Program-made: the position numbers and the translations under genes
Shown: one piece after another, positions 16,862 through 27,363 of the stretch
Layout of the letters: each line of letters opens with the position of its first letter
Numbering within the stretch: position 1 is the first letter of the stretch
NCBI RefSeq assembly: GCF_947488465.1
Contig: NZ_CANKZA010000001.1
Coordinates: 744,001-808,000, forward strand
DNA from: an uncultured Microbacterium sp.
GTDB taxonomy: Bacteria > Actinomycetota > Actinomycetes > Actinomycetales > Microbacteriaceae
Reading direction: 5' to 3'
DNA length: 64,000 bases
Notes under the pieces: generated by a model
Told to the model about the DNA's origin: nothing
Seen by the model: only the letters and a program-made list of their open reading frames with translations
The model's database searches: none

Positions 16862-18596
16862 GGTCCGCGCTTCGTCGACGTCTCCGCGCCGCGTCGTCAT
16901 CGCGTGCGTGGTGCTGCTCGTCGCGCTGGCGCTCACCTTCGGCTGGATCGTGTCGCGGGTCGCGGTCACTGCCATCGAACTCACTCGGCTGGAAGGCTCG
17001 GCCCGCACGCTGATCGACGCGGCGGCGTCCGGCGATGCGGGCGCGGTGACGTCGGGGGTGCACGATCTTGTCGCGCACGCGGATGCCGCGGGCGGCGCGG
17101 CATCCGACCCCCTCTGGCCGGTGGCCGAGGCTTTGCCCTGGGTCGGTGACGATGTGGCGGCCATCCGAACGGTGGCTGTCCACGCAGCCGCCGTCGGGCA
17201 GGCGCTGCTCCCCGTGGTCGACGCGGCGGCCGGTGGCACGGACTTCACGTCTGATCTCCCGGGCATCCATCAGCACCTCGCCACCGCCGCGGGCGTGCTC
17301 GCCGACGCCGAGAGTGCCCTGGCAGACGTGCAGGCCCGCGACCTCGAACCGAGAATCGCCGACGCCGTGCAGCAGCTCCACGCGCAGCTCGCGGCCGCGA
17401 CGCCCACCGTGCGCACCCTCGCCGGTGCGACCGCAGCCCTCCCCGAGCTCTGGGGACTGGACGGCGCGCGTTCCGTGCTCGTCATGATGCAGAACTCCGC
17501 CGAAGCGCGCACCGGCGGAGGGATCACCGGCTCGTTCGCACTGCTCTCCGCCGACGCCGGGGGCCTGACCCTCGTGACGCAAGCCGATTCGTCGAGCTTC
17601 GATGGCGTGCCGATGCCGAGCGTGGAGACCGCGGCCTCATCGAAAGCGCTGTACGGCGACATCATCGGGCGGTACGTGCAGAATGCCTCGCTCACGACCG
17701 ACTTCGATCTCACCGCCCGTCTCGCTTCCGCCTGGTGGGTCACGCTAGGTCATCCCGCTCCCGACGCCATCGTCTCGGTCGACCCGCTCGTCATGCGCGC
17801 ACTGCTGAGTGTGACCGGTCCGGTCACACTCGCCGACGGCTCGACCCTCAGCGCCGACACGCTCGTGGAGCGACTGTTGATCGAGCCCTACATGACGCTC
17901 GACTCTGCGGGCCAAACCGCGTTCCTGCAGTCAGTGACGTCCGCCGTCGTCGCGGCGTTGGCGACCGTGCAGGCCGACCCGCTGACCTGGGCGCGCGCCG
18001 TGGCGGCACCGCTCGCGGGCGGGAGCGTGTCGATCTGGACCGCGGATGCCCGGGTCCGCGACGCGCTCGCAGGCACGTCCCTCGCCGGGCCCGCCGCTCG
18101 CCACGCCGCGGTAGGTCCCGGCGGCTTCGCGGTCTACGTCAACGATGCGACGGGCGGGAAGCTCGACACGTTCCTCCATCTGGCGATCGCGTCGGAAGTG
18201 TCCTCCTGCCGCGCCGACGGCCGAACCGACACCCTCATCCGCGTGACGATGAGCAGCTCGCTTCCGGTGGATGCACACTTGCCGGGATCGATGACGGGCG
18301 ATGGCCGCTACGGCACCGGCATCGGCGACATCGGGACGAGCATCTCGGTGGCCGCTCCCCCGGGAACGTTCTTCGGTGGGGTGCAGAAAGACGGTGTTCC
18401 CGAGGTGTCGGTGGATGTCGACGACAACGGTTTCCCGACCAGTCTGGTGAGAGTGAATCTCTCCCCCGGCGAGGTCAACGTGATCGACTTCCGGTTCGTC
18501 TCTGCCGAGGCCGGAACCCCGACCCCCCAGATTCTGACGACGCCTCTGCTCAACGCCGCCGAGATCCAGCCTCCGGTCGTGCTGCCCTGCGCGTGA
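16854..18596 (+). CDS. DUF4012 family membrane-anchored protein
   Basis: GTG 16854 gives about 580 aa; longer frames overlap the LPXTG gene. One N-terminal transmembrane helix (VVIACVVLLVALALTFGWIV) leads to a large extracytoplasmic domain. The central block RSVLVMMQNSAEARTGGG plus ITGSFALL is the signature of DUF4012, a family common in Gram-positive surface and exopolysaccharide loci whose biochemical role is not established. The gene ends one base before the convergent polymerase gene, and the coupled LPXTG gene suggests joint work at the cell surface. Confidence 0.85.
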   Translation: MSEVRASSTSPRRVVIACVVLLVALALTFGWIVSRVAVTAIELTRLEGSARTLIDAAASGDAGAVTSGVHDLVAHADAAGGAASDPLWPVAEALPWVGDDVAAIRTVAVHAAAVGQALLPVVDAAAGGTDFTSDLPGIHQHLATAAGVLADAESALADVQARDLEPRIADAVQQLHAQLAAATPTVRTLAGATAALPELWGLDGARSVLVMMQNSAEARTGGGITGSFALLSADAGGLTLVTQADSSSFDGVPMPSVETAASSKALYGDIIGRYVQNASLTTDFDLTARLASAWWVTLGHPAPDAIVSVDPLVMRALLSVTGPVTLADGSTLSADTLVERLLIEPYMTLDSAGQTAFLQSVTSAVVAALATVQADPLTWARAVAAPLAGGSVSIWTADARVRDALAGTSLAGPAARHAAVGPGGFAVYVNDATGGKLDTFLHLAIASEVSSCRADGRTDTLIRVTMSSSLPVDAHLPGSMTGDGRYGTGIGDIGTSISVAAPPGTFFGGVQKDGVPEVSVDVDDNGFPTSLVRVNLSPGEVNVIDFRFVSAEAGTPTPQILTTPLLNAAEIQPPVVLPCA

Positions 18597-20321
18597 TCAG
18601 CTCTTGGCCGCGTCGCTCGTGATCCGCAGATCGAGCGGGAAATCGATGGGGAACGTCCCGAACAGCAGGGTCGTCGCGCGCTCGGCGGCGGAGCGCACCG
18701 CCGCGGCCGCTCGGTCGGCGTGCGCCCGCGGCGCATGCACGATGATCTCGTCATGTAGGAAGAAGGCGAGGTGCGCGCGCGAGCCGAAGACGGCTCCGGA
18801 TGCCGGCGCTGCGTCGCCGGCATCCACCCTCGGAAACGCCGCGAGTTGAGCACGGAGGTCGGCGAGCCAGGCCGCAGCCCACTCGGCCGCGGTGCCCTGA
18901 ACCACGAAGTTGCGGGTGAAACGCCCGCGGTCGCGCGCGGAGCGCCGCGCGCGCAATCGATCGGCCTCCGAGGCGTCGGAGGCACTGGCGGCCGATTGCA
19001 CCTCGCGCCATTCCGGCGAGGGCGGCGGGCTCGATCGGCCGAGCCATGTCGTCACGATTCCCCCCTCGTCGCCGATGCGGGCGGCTTCATCGACAAGACC
19101 CATTGCCCGCGGATAGGCGCGCCGGAGGGCCGGTACGAGTCGTCCGCTGTCCCCCGTCGTCGCGCCGTACATCGCGCCGAGGACGGCGAACTTCGCCTCT
19201 TGGCGTGTCGCGACGACGCCACCGGCGACGATTCCCTCGTAGAGGTCGGTCCCGCGCGCCGCTGCCGCGAGCGACTCGTCTCGGGCCATCGCGGCCAACA
19301 CGCGGGGTTCGAGCTGCGCGACATCGGCGACGATCAGCATCCATCCCGGATCGGCGTGCACGGCAGGCCGGAGCTCTCGGGGGAGCTGGAGCGCGCCGCC
19401 GCCCGATGACGCCCACCGACCGGTGACGACGCCTGCCGGCACGTAGACGGGACGGAAGCGCCCGTCGGGCGCCCACTCGTCCAGCCAGGCCCACCCGTTC
19501 GCGCTGAGCAGGCGGGTGAGCTTCTTGTACGCCAGCAGCGGCTCGATCACCGGATGGTCGATTTTCTCCAGTTCCCATTTACTGGTGGACGTTGCCAGGA
19601 CACCCACGCGATGGAGCGCACGCAGGAGCTTCGGCTGCGAATCCAGACTCGCGGCCGAGTCGTTCAGCGCGGCGCGGACCTCCGCGGCCAACACCTCCAC
19701 GCGCGACGGCAGACGCCCCTGGGCCGGCCGCGCGCCGAGGCGTTCGGTGAGAATGCCGTCGTGGACGGAGCGACTCCACGGCAGACCGGCAGTGTGGAGT
19801 TCGATCGCGAGGAGGGCGCCGGCCGATTCGGCCGCGAGCAGGAGCCGCAGCCGATCCGGGTCGGCGGAGGCGGCAACCGCGGCCTGTTGCCGGGCGAATT
19901 CCGCCCGCACCGAGGCGAGATCGGACGGTACGCCCCGTCCGGCGCGAGAGCCGGGCTCCTCGTCGACGTCGAAGAGAGTTGCCGCGGCATCCGGCGCTGC
20001 GACGAGCGTTTCTGCGTCCGCGACATTCCACTCGGTAGCCGCACGCAGCGGGCTCGGATCTGTGACACGGTCGCTGGTGCGGAGGATCGCGTGCGCGAGA
20101 CGGAGATCGCGGCAGCGCGCGACCTCGATGCCGGCCGCGAGGAGATCGGGGTACCAGCGACGCGAGTCATCCCACACCCAGCGGGTGCGCGGATCGGCGT
20201 CGCGCACGGCGCGGTGCCACTCGGCCGCGGTCAGCCGCCGGAGCGGGGTGTCGTCGCCGTCCGCAACGACGATGACGTCACCGTCACGTGCGACGCACAG
20301 CCAGTCAGAGACCGGATTCAC
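18597..20321 (-). CDS. PolA-like DNA polymerase with degenerate 3'-5' exonuclease domain
   Basis: About 574 aa from GTG 20321 (an ATG at 20345 would add 8 residues; both overlap the upstream gene). It matches the short actinobacterial proteins called bifunctional 3'-5' exonuclease/DNA polymerase. Family A polymerase motifs are motif A DVAQLEPRVLAAMA, an O-helix-like RQEAKFAVLGAMYG and motif C FFLHDEIIVHAP. There is no 5'-nuclease domain, and the N-terminal part (about 1-190) does not show a clear set of DEDD exonuclease residues. It is distinct from full-length Pol I and probably works in repair. The gene overlaps the zinc-ribbon gene by 17 nt. Confidence 0.85.
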   Translation of the reverse strand: MNPVSDWLCVARDGDVIVVADGDDTPLRRLTAAEWHRAVRDADPRTRWVWDDSRRWYPDLLAAGIEVARCRDLRLAHAILRTSDRVTDPSPLRAATEWNVADAETLVAAPDAAATLFDVDEEPGSRAGRGVPSDLASVRAEFARQQAAVAASADPDRLRLLLAAESAGALLAIELHTAGLPWSRSVHDGILTERLGARPAQGRLPSRVEVLAAEVRAALNDSAASLDSQPKLLRALHRVGVLATSTSKWELEKIDHPVIEPLLAYKKLTRLLSANGWAWLDEWAPDGRFRPVYVPAGVVTGRWASSGGGALQLPRELRPAVHADPGWMLIVADVAQLEPRVLAAMARDESLAAAARGTDLYEGIVAGGVVATRQEAKFAVLGAMYGATTGDSGRLVPALRRAYPRAMGLVDEAARIGDEGGIVTTWLGRSSPPPSPEWREVQSAASASDASEADRLRARRSARDRGRFTRNFVVQGTAAEWAAAWLADLRAQLAAFPRVDAGDAAPASGAVFGSRAHLAFFLHDEIIVHAPRAHADRAAAAVRSAAERATTLLFGTFPIDFPLDLRITSDAAKS

Positions 20322-21036
20322 CGGTGCGCACGAGGATGCATCCACACTCGGGGCACATCACGACATCGTCGTCCTCAGCACGCCGCAGCACCTGCAGATC
20401 GGTGCCCGAAAGCACCATCCGGCACCCTTCGCAGGTCCGCTGACGCAGGGCACCCGCGCCGACACCGCGGTCGGCGAGCCGCTCGTAGAGGGCGACGAGG
20501 TCGGCCGGCACCTGGGCAGCCACCGCGGATCGGTCGCGCGTGGCGCTCTCGATGCGAGCGGTGGCGTCGGCGACGGCCGCCTTGCCCTCGGCGCTCAGAC
20601 GCGCGCCTTCGGCGTTCGTCGCCGAAATGAGCTCCTCCTGGCCGGCAACGGCGGCATCGGCCGCTTCCAGGCGTTCCATGATCTCGAGCTCGGCGTCTTC
20701 AAGGTCGCTCTTGCGCTTGGTGAGCGAGACAATCTCGTGCTCGAGGGCCTGCGCGTCCTTCGCGTTCGAGGTGGCAGCCAGGCGACCCGCATCGCGGGCG
20801 GCACGCGCATCCACCAGCGCGACGTCCGACTCGATCCGCGCGAGCTCCGCCTTCGCGTCGTCTCGCGCCCCGAGGAGTCCGGTCAGTTCGGCCGACTGCG
20901 CCTGGCGAACCGCGAGGAGTTCCTTCACCCGTTCGGTGTGGGCGGGGTTGCGACGCGCGTGTTCGGCGTGCCGGATGCCGGCGTCCAGAGCGGCGAGCTC
21001 GAGGAGACGAGCCTGGTCGGAGGGGCTGGCTTTCAC
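20305..21036 (-). CDS. Coiled-coil protein with C4 zinc ribbon
   Basis: A 243-aa protein consisting of a long helical hairpin (residues about 10-190, heptad-like Ala/Leu/Glu pattern) and a C-terminal zinc ribbon with CEGC and CPEC pairs. This is the actinobacterial and chlamydial CT398-like architecture, often annotated as C4-type zinc ribbon domain-containing protein; related proteins bind flagellar or transcription-related partners, but the role in actinobacteria is not settled. ATG 21036 is the only good start. It overlaps the polymerase gene, so the two are likely co-expressed. Confidence 0.85.
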   Translation of the reverse strand: MKASPSDQARLLELAALDAGIRHAEHARRNPAHTERVKELLAVRQAQSAELTGLLGARDDAKAELARIESDVALVDARAARDAGRLAATSNAKDAQALEHEIVSLTKRKSDLEDAELEIMERLEAADAAVAGQEELISATNAEGARLSAEGKAAVADATARIESATRDRSAVAAQVPADLVALYERLADRGVGAGALRQRTCEGCRMVLSGTDLQVLRRAEDDDVVMCPECGCILVRTGESGL

Positions 21037-21154
21037 CCCTCCAACCTACCGCGTACCGGCGACGCCAGACGGGCCCCTCTCCCCCGGGCGCACCCATGCC
21101 GCTACCATGTGGCATCTGTCGCGCCATCGTCCCTGTGCCCGAAAGAGGTCTTTC

Positions 21155-22657
21155 ATGAGCGTCATGCGCACGAAATCCGTGGAACGGTCGATCGCCGACA
21201 CCGAGGAGCCGGAGTTCCGGCTGAAGAAGTCGCTCTCCGCGCTCGATCTCACGATCTTCGGCGTGGGCGTCGTGATCGGCGCGGGTATCTTCACCCTCAC
21301 CGGCCGCGCGGCGCACGAAGTCGCGGGGCCCGCGATCGTCATCAGCTTCATCGTCGCGGCGATCGCGTGTGCCCTCGCCGCGATGTGCTACGCCGAGTTC
21401 GCCTCGACCGTACCCGTCTCCGGCTCGGCCTACACGTTCTCGTACGCATCGCTCGGCGAACTCTTCGCCTGGATCATCGGATGGGACCTCATCCTGGAAA
21501 TGTTCCTGGGTGCGAGTGTCGTGGCGCAGGGCTGGAGCGCCTATCTCGGGGTCTTCCTCGGGCAGCTCGGAGTCGAGCTTCCCCCCGAGATCAGCTACGG
21601 CGGTGTCGTGGACCTCCCGGCCGTGCTGCTGGTGCTGCTGCTGGGTGGCCTCATGACCTTCGGCATCCGCGAGTCGATGCGGGTGAACCTCGTGCTGGTG
21701 GCCGTCAAGCTCTTCATCGTGCTGTTCGTCATCGTGGCCGGCATCCAGTTCATCAACCCGGCCAACTACGTGCCGTTCGTTCCGGACACCGCACCGCGCG
21801 AATCCGCGACCGGTCTCACGCAGCCTCTCCTGCAGTTCCTCTCCGGCGCGGAGCCGATGGCCTTCGGGTTCGGCGGAATCTTCGCCGGTGCGGCGCTCGT
21901 CTTCTTCGCCTACATCGGGTTCGACGTTGTCGCGACGACGGCGGAAGAGACCAAGAACCCCCAGCGTGATCTTCCGATCGGGATCATCGCATCGCTCGTG
22001 ATCTGCACGATCCTGTACTGCGCGGTCGCACTCGTGGTGACCGGGATGGTGTCGTACGCCGATCTGGATCCGGCCGCCGCACTGGCCAACGCGTTCGCGT
22101 ATCACGGGCAGACCTGGATGGCCACGGTCATCGCGGCGGGCGCCGTCGCGGGGCTCACGACTGTCGTGCTCACGCTCCTCATCGGCGCCACGCGCATCAT
22201 CTTCGCGATGTCGCGCGATGGCCTGCTCCCGCAGCGGCTGGCGAAGGTGCACCCCACCTGGCGCACGCCGTGGGTCATCTCGATCATCGTCACACTCATC
22301 GTGGCCGTCGTCGCGGGCTTCACCCCGATCGGCGTTCTGGAGGAGATGGTCAACATCGGCACACTGTCCGCGTTCGTGCTGGTCTCGGTCGGCGTCATCG
22401 TGCTGCGCCGCACGCGGCCTGATCTGAAGCGCGGGTTCCGGGTGCCGCTGAATCCCTGGCTGCCCGGGATCTCGGCGCTCATCTGCGTGTACCTGATGCT
22501 CAACCTGACGGTGGAGACCTGGCTGCGCTTCCTCATCTGGCTCGCGATCGGCTTCGCGATCTACTTCGCCTATTCGCACCGCAGTTCGCGGCTGGGGAAG
22601 GATGCCGGGCTCTCCCTGAATCCCGCCGCACCGCGCGTCGTCGGTCGAGAGGAGTGA
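21155..22657 (+). CDS. APC-family amino acid permease
   Basis: ATG 21155 with GAAAGAGG upstream gives 500 aa with about 12 transmembrane helices. The first helix carries the substrate-binding GAGIFTLTGRAA motif of amino acid/polyamine/organocation transporters, and the YIGFDVVATTAEETKNPQRDLP segment is typical of cationic amino acid transporter-like (CAT/YfnA) members. The exact substrate cannot be read from sequence. It is placed in the cytoplasmic membrane. The gene is followed one base later by a small gene, suggesting an operon. Confidence 0.9.
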   Translation: MSVMRTKSVERSIADTEEPEFRLKKSLSALDLTIFGVGVVIGAGIFTLTGRAAHEVAGPAIVISFIVAAIACALAAMCYAEFASTVPVSGSAYTFSYASLGELFAWIIGWDLILEMFLGASVVAQGWSAYLGVFLGQLGVELPPEISYGGVVDLPAVLLVLLLGGLMTFGIRESMRVNLVLVAVKLFIVLFVIVAGIQFINPANYVPFVPDTAPRESATGLTQPLLQFLSGAEPMAFGFGGIFAGAALVFFAYIGFDVVATTAEETKNPQRDLPIGIIASLVICTILYCAVALVVTGMVSYADLDPAAALANAFAYHGQTWMATVIAAGAVAGLTTVVLTLLIGATRIIFAMSRDGLLPQRLAKVHPTWRTPWVISIIVTLIVAVVAGFTPIGVLEEMVNIGTLSAFVLVSVGVIVLRRTRPDLKRGFRVPLNPWLPGISALICVYLMLNLTVETWLRFLIWLAIGFAIYFAYSHRSSRLGKDAGLSLNPAAPRVVGREE

Positions 22658-22658
22658 C

Positions 22659-23081
22659 GTGATCGAAGACTGGGTGCGTCTCGGCGCACTGCTCGAGGAC
22701 GATCCGGAGGTCGGCAAGGCGATCCGGCACGCCGGACGCGACGGCGGCGATGTGCGCGCCGCGCTCTTCGACGCGCTGGACGATGCCGGCGCGCTCGCCT
22801 ACATGGAGTGGTCCGACTCGGGCGTCGAACTGGCCGACGCCCTGGCGCAAGTCCCGCGGGTCTTCCAGACCGGTGCTGACCTCGACGAGGTGGGAGACGT
22901 CGCCGGAGGGCTCACCGAGGCGATCGCACGAGCCGACGGCATCCTGTCGGCGCACGACCTGCGTACCGTCTATCTGGACGAGGGGTCGGATGCGTGTCCG
23001 CTCGTCGTGGTCGCCAGCGGCGACGTGGAGGAGATCACGGCACTCGCCGCGCGACTGTCGTTCACCGCGCGCACGTTCTGA
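22659..23081 (+). CDS. Hypothetical protein downstream of the permease
   Basis: GTG 22659 starts one base after the permease stop (ggag in front), giving 140 aa. The protein is acidic, soluble and has no Cys cluster or membrane segment. It alternates helix and strand and ends with LVVVASGDVEEITALAARLSF. I cannot assign a family with confidence. The tight spacing argues for co-transcription with the permease; the following feature is a tRNA on the opposite strand. Confidence 0.75.
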   Translation: MIEDWVRLGALLEDDPEVGKAIRHAGRDGGDVRAALFDALDDAGALAYMEWSDSGVELADALAQVPRVFQTGADLDEVGDVAGGLTEAIARADGILSAHDLRTVYLDEGSDACPLVVVASGDVEEITALAARLSFTARTF

Positions 23082-23089
23082 ATCTGACG

Positions 23090-23166
23090 TGGTGGGCCCA
23101 GAGAGACTCGAACTCCCGACCCCCTCGGTGTAAACGAGGTGCTCTAACCAACTGAGCTATAGGCCC
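23090..23166 (-). tRNA. tRNA-Val (anticodon TAC)
   Basis: A 77-nt cloverleaf on the minus strand: acceptor GGGCCTA with TGGGCCC, D-arm with GCTC...GAGC, anticodon stem CCTCG/CGAGG around TTTACAC (anticodon TAC), T-arm with TTCGAGT, and an encoded CCA end. Confidence 0.95.
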
Positions 23167-23317
23167 GACACGATCATTCTACGAGAGCCGGAGGAGTCGC
23201 CTGGCGACAACCGGATATGACTAGGCTGATCCAGGATGTGTTGTGTCCGCTGAACAAAGCGCGCACGCATCCGAAGCCCATTCCTGGCACGATCTGCCAG
23301 ACGACGAAAGGTCTCCC

Positions 23318-26047
23318 GTGACTGTCAACGATCAGGATCCGTACTCGCAGGGCCCGCAGGACAGCGATCCCGATGAGACCTCCGAGTGGCAGGAATCCCT
23401 GCATCAGCTGGTCGACAACAAGGGCGCCGGCCGCGGACGCGAGATCATGCTCAGCCTCCTGCAGACCTCGCGCGAGCTTCAGCTGAACGTGCCCCAGGTC
23501 CCCACGACCGACTACATCAACACGATCGCGCCCGAGAATGAGCCTGAGTTCCCCGGCGACGAAGAGCTCGAGCGCCGCTACCGCCGGTGGATCCGGTGGA
23601 ATGCGGCCCTGACCGTGCACCGTGCGCAGCGGCCCGGTATCGGTGTCGGTGGACACATCTCGACCTACGCGTCGTCGGCGTCCCTGTATGAAGTCGGGTT
23701 CAACCACTTCTTCCGGGGCCTGGACGCACCCGGCGGCGGAGACCAGATCTTCATCCAGGGTCACGCCTCCCCCGGCATCTACGCCCGATCGTTCCTGGAA
23801 GGCCGGCTCTCGGCGGACCAGCTCGACGGATTCCGTCAGGAGAAGTCCAAGGGTGAGCTCGGCATCCCGTCCTACCCGCACCCGCGGCTCATGCCGGAGT
23901 ATTGGCAGTTCCCGACGGTGTCGATGGGACTCGGCCCGATCAACGCCATCTACCAGGCGATGACGAACAAGTACCTCACGAACCGCGGCATCAAGGATGC
24001 CTCGGACTCGCACGTGTGGGCGTTCCTCGGCGACGGCGAAATGGACGAGGTCGAAAGCCGCGGACAGCTGCAGGTCGCGGCCAACGAAGGACTCGACAAC
24101 CTGACCTTCGTCGTCAACTGCAACCTCCAGCGCCTCGACGGTCCGGTGCGCGGCAACGGCAAGATCATCCAGGAGCTCGAGAGCTACTTCCGTGGCGCCG
24201 GATGGAACGTCATCAAGGTCGTCTGGGGTCGTGGCTGGGACGAGCTGCTCCAGGCCGACCCCGACGGCGCGCTCGTCAAGCTCATGAATACGACGCCGGA
24301 CGGCGACTTCCAGACCTACCGTGCCGAGGACGGCAAGTTCATCCGCGACCACTTCTTCGGCCGCGATGAGCGCACCGCATCCATGGTGTCGGACTGGTCC
24401 GATGAGGACATCTGGGGCAAGCTCCGCCGCGGCGGCCTCGACTACCAGAAGCTCTACGCCGCCTACAAGGCCGCCGCCGAGCACAAGGGTCAGCCGACCG
24501 TCATCCTCGCCAAGACGATCAAGGGCTACGGCCTGGGTCACCACTTCGAGGGTCGCAACGCGACGCACCAGATGAAGAAGATGACGCTGGAAGACCTCAA
24601 GCACTTCCGCGACTCCATGCGCATCCCGATCACCGACGCGCAGCTCGAAGAGAACCCCTACGCGCCGCCGTACTACCACCCGGGTATGGAAGACGAGACG
24701 ATCCAGTACATGGTCGAGAAGCGTCGGTCGCTGGGCGGATTCCTGCCCGAGCGCCGCACGCACCACGTGCCGATCACGCTGCCCGACGACAGCGCGTATG
24801 CGCTCCCGAAGAAGGGTTCGGGCACACAGGAGATCGCCACGACGATGGCGTTCGTGCGTCTTCTGAAGGATCTCCTTCGGTCCAAGGACTTCGGCCACCG
24901 GATCGTGCCGATCATTCCGGACGAGGCGCGCACGTTCGGTCTGGATGCGTTCTTCCCGACCGCGAAGATCTACAACCCGAACGGGCAGAACTACACCTCC
25001 GTCGACCGGGAACTGCTCCTGGCCTACAAGGAGAGTCCGCAGGGCCAGATCCTCCACGTCGGCATCAACGAGGCAGGCGCCGTCGCGGCGTTCACGAACG
25101 TCGGCACGTCGTACTCGACGCACGGCGAGCCGCTGATCCCGGTGTACATCTTCTACTCGATGTTCGGCTTCCAACGCACGGGTGACGCCCAGTGGGCAGC
25201 CGGCGACCAGATGGCCCGCGGCTTCATCATGGGCGCCACGGCCGGTCGCACGACGCTGACCGGTGAGGGACTCCAGCACGCCGACGGACACTCGCACCTG
25301 CTGGCCTCGACCAACCCCGCGACCGTCTCGTACGACCCGGCCTACGGCTACGAGATCGCCCACATCGTCCGTGCGGGCATCGAGCGCATGTACGGCGGCA
25401 ACCACCCCGACCCGAACGTCATGTACTACATCACGTTGTACAACGAGCCGATCGTGCAGCCCGCCGAGCCGGAGAACGTGGATGCCGAGGGCATCGTGCG
25501 CGGTCTCCACCGCGTCGCTGTGGGCGAGGGTGACGGCCACCGTGCCCAGCTGCTCGCGTCCGGAGTCGGTGTGCCGTGGGCCCTCGAAGCTCAGCAGCTG
25601 CTGAAGGACGACTGGGGCATCGTGTCCGACGTGTGGTCGGTCACGAGCTGGACGGAGCTGCGCCGCGACGGACTCCGCGCCGACGAGCACAACTTCCTCT
25701 ACCCGCTCGAAGACGCGCACACCGCCTACGTCACCGAGAAGCTCCAGGGCACCGAGGGACCCGTGATCGCCGTCAGCGACTCGATGCAGGCGGTCCAGGA
25801 CCAGATTCGCCCCTGGGTGCCGCGTCGCTTCGCGACCCTCGGCGCAGATGGGTTCGGATTCTCCGACACGCGTGCCGCCGCTCGCCGGTTCTTCAAGATC
25901 GACGGCCCGTCGATCGTCGTTCGCACGCTCCAGGCGCTCGCGGACGACGGTCTCGTAGACCGTTCTCTCTCGGCCCAGGCGATCGAGAAGTACCGCCTGT
26001 ACGACGTGACGGCCGGAACGACCGGAAACGCCGGCGGCGAGAGCTGA
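23318..26047 (+). CDS. aceE: Pyruvate dehydrogenase E1 component, homodimeric
   Basis: GTG 23318 ([11 protein letters not shown]) preceded by GAAAGG gives 909 aa, the normal AceE length; the upstream open frame is not conserved-looking. The protein decarboxylates pyruvate and passes the acetyl group to the lipoyl E2. Visible are the thiamine-diphosphate motif [13 protein letters not shown]...[22 protein letters not shown] (quoted in part), the HFFG/ERTASM region and the C-terminal transketolase-like domain. A single-chain homodimeric E1 is usual in actinobacteria. It lies upstream of the FAS-II operon and so couples acetyl-CoA supply with fatty acid synthesis. Confidence 0.96.
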   Translation: MTVNDQDPYSQGPQDSDPDETSEWQESLHQLVDNKGAGRGREIMLSLLQTSRELQLNVPQVPTTDYINTIAPENEPEFPGDEELERRYRRWIRWNAALTVHRAQRPGIGVGGHISTYASSASLYEVGFNHFFRGLDAPGGGDQIFIQGHASPGIYARSFLEGRLSADQLDGFRQEKSKGELGIPSYPHPRLMPEYWQFPTVSMGLGPINAIYQAMTNKYLTNRGIKDASDSHVWAFLGDGEMDEVESRGQLQVAANEGLDNLTFVVNCNLQRLDGPVRGNGKIIQELESYFRGAGWNVIKVVWGRGWDELLQADPDGALVKLMNTTPDGDFQTYRAEDGKFIRDHFFGRDERTASMVSDWSDEDIWGKLRRGGLDYQKLYAAYKAAAEHKGQPTVILAKTIKGYGLGHHFEGRNATHQMKKMTLEDLKHFRDSMRIPITDAQLEENPYAPPYYHPGMEDETIQYMVEKRRSLGGFLPERRTHHVPITLPDDSAYALPKKGSGTQEIATTMAFVRLLKDLLRSKDFGHRIVPIIPDEARTFGLDAFFPTAKIYNPNGQNYTSVDRELLLAYKESPQGQILHVGINEAGAVAAFTNVGTSYSTHGEPLIPVYIFYSMFGFQRTGDAQWAAGDQMARGFIMGATAGRTTLTGEGLQHADGHSHLLASTNPATVSYDPAYGYEIAHIVRAGIERMYGGNHPDPNVMYYITLYNEPIVQPAEPENVDAEGIVRGLHRVAVGEGDGHRAQLLASGVGVPWALEAQQLLKDDWGIVSDVWSVTSWTELRRDGLRADEHNFLYPLEDAHTAYVTEKLQGTEGPVIAVSDSMQAVQDQIRPWVPRRFATLGADGFGFSDTRAAARRFFKIDGPSIVVRTLQALADDGLVDRSLSAQAIEKYRLYDVTAGTTGNAGGES

Positions 26048-26055
26048 CGCGGCAC

Positions 26056-27267
26056 ATGCCCGCCCGCCCCACCGCACAGGAGAAGGCGGAGACACTCGCG
26101 TGGCTCCGCCGGATCTCCGGTGATCTGGCCACCGCAACGATCAAACGCCTCGACGACTCTCTGCCCTGGTATGCGGAGATGCCGCCGGCGCGACGATCGG
26201 CGGTCGGTCTCGTGGCGCAGGCGGGCATCGCGTCGTTCATCCAGTGGTACGAAGACCCCGGCTCGACCCCCTGGATCGCCGCCGACATCTTCGCCGCCGC
26301 CCCTCGAGAGCTTCTGCGCAGCGTCAGTCTGACCCAGACGTTGCAGCTCATCCGTGTGACGGTGGCCGTCACCGAGGAGCGTGTGGCGGGACGCGCCGAA
26401 GATCTGCGCGAAAGCATCCTGCTGTTCTCGCGTGAAGTGGCCTTCGCCTCGGCCGATGTCTACGCGCGCGCCGCGGAGGCCCGGGGCCTCTGGGATGCCC
26501 GGCTGGAAGCGCTCGTTGTCGACTCGATCCTCACGGGGGAAGCCGACGAAGAACTTCCCAGCCGCATCGCGGCGCTCGGCTGGCATGGACACGGCGAGGT
26601 CGCGGTGCTCGTGGGCACGACCCCGCCGCAGTTCGATGTCGACCAGCTCCGGCGGATGGCGCGCAAACTCGGGGTCGACGTCCTCATCGGCGTGCAGGGG
26701 TCGCGCCTGGTCCTCGTCATCGGGCGCGCCGAGTTGCCCGCGCGCGAGGAGACCGAGACGGAGCTTCCGTTCCGGGAGATCGCCCGAAGACTCGAGCCCG
26801 GCTTCGGTGTGGGGCACCTGGTGCTCGGACCCACCGTGCCCGCGCTCGTGGATGCCGGTCAGAGCGCCCGCGCGGCGCTGGCCGGCTTCGCCGTGGCAAA
26901 GGCCTGGCGAAACGCCCCGCGGCCTGTGGAGGCCGACGAGCTCCTCCCGGAGCGCGCGCTGGCAGGCGATGCGATGGCGAAGGCGACGCTGGTCGAGCGC
27001 ATTTACCGTCCGTTGCAGGCTCATTCCTCCGATCTCGTCACGACGCTCTGGAGCTACCTCGACAACGGCCGGTCGCTGGAAGCGACCGCGCGGGAGTTGT
27101 TCGTGCATCCGAACACCGTCCGCTACCGCCTCAAGCGCGTGTCGGACGTGATCGGCTGGGATGCCACCGGCCCCCGCGAAGCGTTGATCCTGCAGACCGC
27201 GCTCATCATCGGTTCGATCGGAACGGACGTCACGCGGCGTCGCTCGCCGATCGCACGCCGCGCGTGA
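26056..27267 (+). CDS. fasR: PucR-type transcriptional regulator of fatty acid synthesis (FasR-like)
   Basis: ATG 26056 gives 403 aa, 8 nt after aceE. The C-terminal block (LWSYLDNGRSLEATARELF, then VHPNTVRYRLKRVSDVIG) is the PucR-type HTH_30 domain, and the central part resembles the GGDEF-like domain of CdaR/PucR regulators. In Streptomyces and Mycobacterium the homologue at this location, FasR, activates fatty acid synthase genes; here it directly precedes fabD-fabH-acpP-fabF. I therefore call it FasR-like by position plus domain. Its effector, probably a long-chain acyl-CoA, is known only from those relatives. Confidence 0.85.
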   Translation: MPARPTAQEKAETLAWLRRISGDLATATIKRLDDSLPWYAEMPPARRSAVGLVAQAGIASFIQWYEDPGSTPWIAADIFAAAPRELLRSVSLTQTLQLIRVTVAVTEERVAGRAEDLRESILLFSREVAFASADVYARAAEARGLWDARLEALVVDSILTGEADEELPSRIAALGWHGHGEVAVLVGTTPPQFDVDQLRRMARKLGVDVLIGVQGSRLVLVIGRAELPAREETETELPFREIARRLEPGFGVGHLVLGPTVPALVDAGQSARAALAGFAVAKAWRNAPRPVEADELLPERALAGDAMAKATLVERIYRPLQAHSSDLVTTLWSYLDNGRSLEATARELFVHPNTVRYRLKRVSDVIGWDATGPREALILQTALIIGSIGTDVTRRRSPIARRA

Positions 27268-27292
27268 CGGTTCATTCGTGCTGTATGACACA

Positions 27293-27317
27293 CACAAGGC
27301 ATCGCTACTTTCTTGTG
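27293..27317. promoter_or_regulatory. Inverted repeat upstream of fabD, possible FasR operator
   Basis: CACAAG (27293-27298) and CTTGTG (27312-27317) form a perfect 6-bp dyad with a 13-bp spacer in the fasR-fabD gap, 47 nt before the fabD GTG. It is the only clear dyad in that gap. Assigning it to FasR is inference from position. Confidence 0.4.
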
Positions 27318-27363
27318 CCACGATCGCCAGCGGGCGCCGCGGCGATGTTGGGAGGATAGGGAC